15,994 nucleotides of DNA. It comes from Nautiliaceae bacterium. GTDB taxonomy: Bacteria; Campylobacterota; Campylobacteria; Campylobacterales; Nautiliaceae. A program made the translations under genes and the position numbers. Each line of letters begins with the position of its first letter. The stretch's first letter is position 1. Positions 14,727 to 15,994 of the stretch are shown one piece after another. The stretch spans positions 1-15,994 of the forward strand of contig JALTBU010000223.1 in assembly GCA_027008345.1 (NCBI GenBank), read 5' to 3'. The notes beneath the pieces are model-generated. The model was not told where the DNA came from, searched no databases, and saw only the letters and a list, made by a program, of their open reading frames with translations.

Positions 14727-15281
14727 ATGTTAATAGAACAACAACTAAATAAATTAAATGAAAAGTTTTACGGGTATATATGTGCAATCGAAGAATCTTT
14801 ACAAAAAAAAGATTTAACAGATGAATTTTTTTTGATTGATTTAAAAGAATTTGACAACGAAGTAATCAAAGTATTAGCCCTTGCGCATCCTCAGGGAGAA
14901 TTTTTAAGACAAACAATTGCATATTTAAAAATTACTTCTTTTCTTTATAAAATTAAAAAATCGGTTAAAAGTTTTATAAAAAAATATAATTTTCAAAATG
15001 ACAAAATCGATGCTTTATATCAAAATGCCCTAAGTACCATTACCACTTTAAAACTTGCACTAAACAGTGAAAATGTAGAAGATGCTTATTCAACTATAAT
15101 AAGTTATGAAAAAATAGCAGATGAACTTTATAAAGAGCTCGTAGCAGACATTAAAAACATAGACAATATTGATGAGATATTATTAACACTTAATATCGCT
15201 AAAAAACTTGAAAGAATAAGTGATTCTACAAAAACAATTGCTAAATATCTTTTATTTGCAAAAGAAGGCTTAGATATATAA
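14727..15281 (+). CDS. phoU: PhoU-like phosphate signalling protein
   Basis: A 184-residue all-helical protein. The second half shows the PhoU pattern: YEKIADELYKEL (127-138) and AKKLERISDSTKTIAKYLL (158-176), matching the ERIGDxxxNIAE metal-contact helix. The first half has LALAHPQGEFLRQTIAYLKI (50-69), equivalent to the LxxQPxAxDLR region. However, the first ERIGD-like motif is replaced by SFLYKIKKSVKSF, so one metal site may be lost. It is shorter than most PhoU proteins (about 220-240). PhoU damps Pho signalling by contacting PstB and the sensor kinase. Divergence from pstSCAB and linkage to a PhoB-type regulator agree. The start has a clear AAAAAAGG site. Confidence 0.85.
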   Translation: MLIEQQLNKLNEKFYGYICAIEESLQKKDLTDEFFLIDLKEFDNEVIKVLALAHPQGEFLRQTIAYLKITSFLYKIKKSVKSFIKKYNFQNDKIDALYQNALSTITTLKLALNSENVEDAYSTIISYEKIADELYKELVADIKNIDNIDEILLTLNIAKKLERISDSTKTIAKYLLFAKEGLDI

Positions 15282-15291
15282 AATATAAAGT

Positions 15292-15297
15292 AAAGGG
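15292..15297 (+). promoter_or_regulatory. Ribosome-binding site fixing the TTG start of the response regulator
   Basis: AAAGGG lies 6 nt before TTG at 15304, and the protein from that TTG begins with the receiver strand LIAIIEDEADLLELL. There is no ATG upstream in frame before the phoU stop region, so TTG is the start. Confidence 0.75.
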
Positions 15298-15303
15298 TTA
15301 AAA

Positions 15304-15939
15304 TTGTTAATTGCGATTATTGAAGATGAAGCAGATTTATTAGAACTTCTCGAATTTAACCTTCAAACAGAAGGGTATGATGCAGTAGGTTTTTTGAATA
15401 CAAAAAAAGTAAAAGATTTTATAATAGAAGAAAATCCCGACCTTCTTATAGTTGATAGAAATCTTCCAGGAATTGAAGGTGTTAATTTTGTCAAAGAATT
15501 AAAAAAAGAAGGATTTAATATACCTGTGATTTTCCTTACAGCAAAAAACAGCGAAGAGAATATTTTAGAAGGCTTTGAAGCAGGAGCGGATGATTATATA
15601 GCAAAACCTTTTAGTATGGCAGAGCTTAAAGCAAGAGTTAAAGCAGTTTTAAAAAGAAATAAAAAATTTTCAGATATTCTTTCATATAAAAATTATAGAC
15701 TAGACATTTCAAATAGAGTTTTAATAAATGAAAATAAACAAGTTGATTTAACAAACAGCGAATTTAATTTATTGAAATATTTTTTCGAAAACCCTAAAAG
15801 AGTAGTAACAAGAGAAGAAATAGCAGACATTTTAGATATTAATGAAAAAAGCGTAAATGTTGCTGTTAACAGACTGAATCATAAAATAAACATTTTAACC
15901 TCTGTCAGAGGTGTAGGCTATAAACTTATGGATAATTAA
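15304..15939 (+). CDS. phoB: OmpR/PhoB-family response regulator
   Basis: A 211-residue regulator. The receiver domain (1-118) has the acidic pair Asp8/Glu9, phospho-acceptor Asp51 (LLIVDRNLPG), Thr79 (VIFLTAK) and Lys101 (DYIAKPF). The C-terminal winged helix (about 125-211) has LTNSEFNLLKYFFENPKRVVTREEI (about 149-173), recognition helix EKSVNVAVNRLNHKI and the closing wing VRGVGYKL. It is about 18 residues shorter than E. coli PhoB, the losses falling in the transactivation loop and the wing. It is 22 bp downstream of phoU and uses a TTG start. PhoB identity rests on the phoU/pst neighbourhood; other OmpR-type roles are possible. Confidence 0.85.
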   Translation: MLIAIIEDEADLLELLEFNLQTEGYDAVGFLNTKKVKDFIIEENPDLLIVDRNLPGIEGVNFVKELKKEGFNIPVIFLTAKNSEENILEGFEAGADDYIAKPFSMAELKARVKAVLKRNKKFSDILSYKNYRLDISNRVLINENKQVDLTNSEFNLLKYFFENPKRVVTREEIADILDINEKSVNVAVNRLNHKINILTSVRGVGYKLMDN

Positions 15940-15940
15940 A

Positions 15941-15994
15941 ATGATAAAAAATTTTTTTAATTTTGTAAAATCAAAAATATGTAACACAGAACAA
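15941..15994 (+). CDS. Start of an unidentified gene, possibly the partner sensor kinase
   Basis: ATG at 15941, one base after the regulator's TAA, opens a frame of 18 codons (MIKNFFNFVKSKICNTEQ) that continues past the window edge. GGAT 7-8 nt upstream could be its ribosome-binding site. The tight spacing to the response regulator makes a PhoR-type histidine kinase a reasonable guess, but the residues present carry no family motif. Confidence 0.5.
   Translation, partial: MIKNFFNFVKSKICNTEQ

Overview
The window is a low-GC, tightly packed bacterial chromosome segment whose gene order identifies it as Campylobacterota (Epsilonproteobacteria). On the minus strand, in transcription order, it carries fmt, birA, parA, parB, atpF', atpF, atpH, atpA, atpG, atpD, atpC, exbB/tolQ, exbD/tolR, a TonB/TolA-like gene and tolB. 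This run is a hallmark of Helicobacter and Campylobacter relatives. The F1 operon lacks atpB and atpE, and it has both b and b' stator subunits, which is also typical of the phylum. The strong A/T bias and protein character suggest a deep-sea or thermophilic lineage such as Nautiliales (Caminibacter/Nautilia/Lebetimonas). That placement is inference only.

Layout: (1) 1-2060, Tol/Ton envelope-energisation genes, with tolB cut by the left edge. (2) 2041-7698, F1Fo ATP synthase genes epsilon, beta, gamma, alpha, delta, b and b'. (3) 7732-9341, chromosome-partition pair parB/parA. (4) 9349-10853, birA and fmt. (5) 10900-14609, high-affinity phosphate transport operon pstS-pstC-pstA-pstB. All of these are on the minus strand. 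(6) 14610-14726, a 117-bp divergent control region. (7) 14727-15994 on the plus strand: phoU-like gene, an OmpR/PhoB-type response regulator, and the first 18 codons of a further gene, possibly the sensor kinase.

Two transcription units dominate the minus strand. The pst unit starts at about 14632 and appears to end in a weak hairpin at the pstB stop codon. A hairpin plus U-tract straight after pstS looks like a partial terminator that would make the binding protein in excess over the permease. A second unit starts at a good extended -10 (TGTTATAAT) just upstream of fmt. It could run about 10.8 kb through partitioning, ATP synthase and Tol genes, as almost all its genes touch or overlap (ATGA, TAATG, or gaps of at most 33 bp). 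PhoU and the response regulator are divergent from pst, and the control region holds a Pho-box-like tandem repeat (TGTTAT N5 TGTTAT, 11-bp period). This makes a compact phosphate-starvation module of sensor/regulator and transporter.

No rRNA, tRNA, IS element, CRISPR array or intergenic region over 300 bp is present. I see no wholly unknown system. The most interesting points are regulatory (Pho box, pstS attenuator) and structural: an acidic periplasmic insert in PstC, a shortened PhoB-like regulator, a degenerate PhoU motif, and a b subunit with a signal-peptide-like leader.
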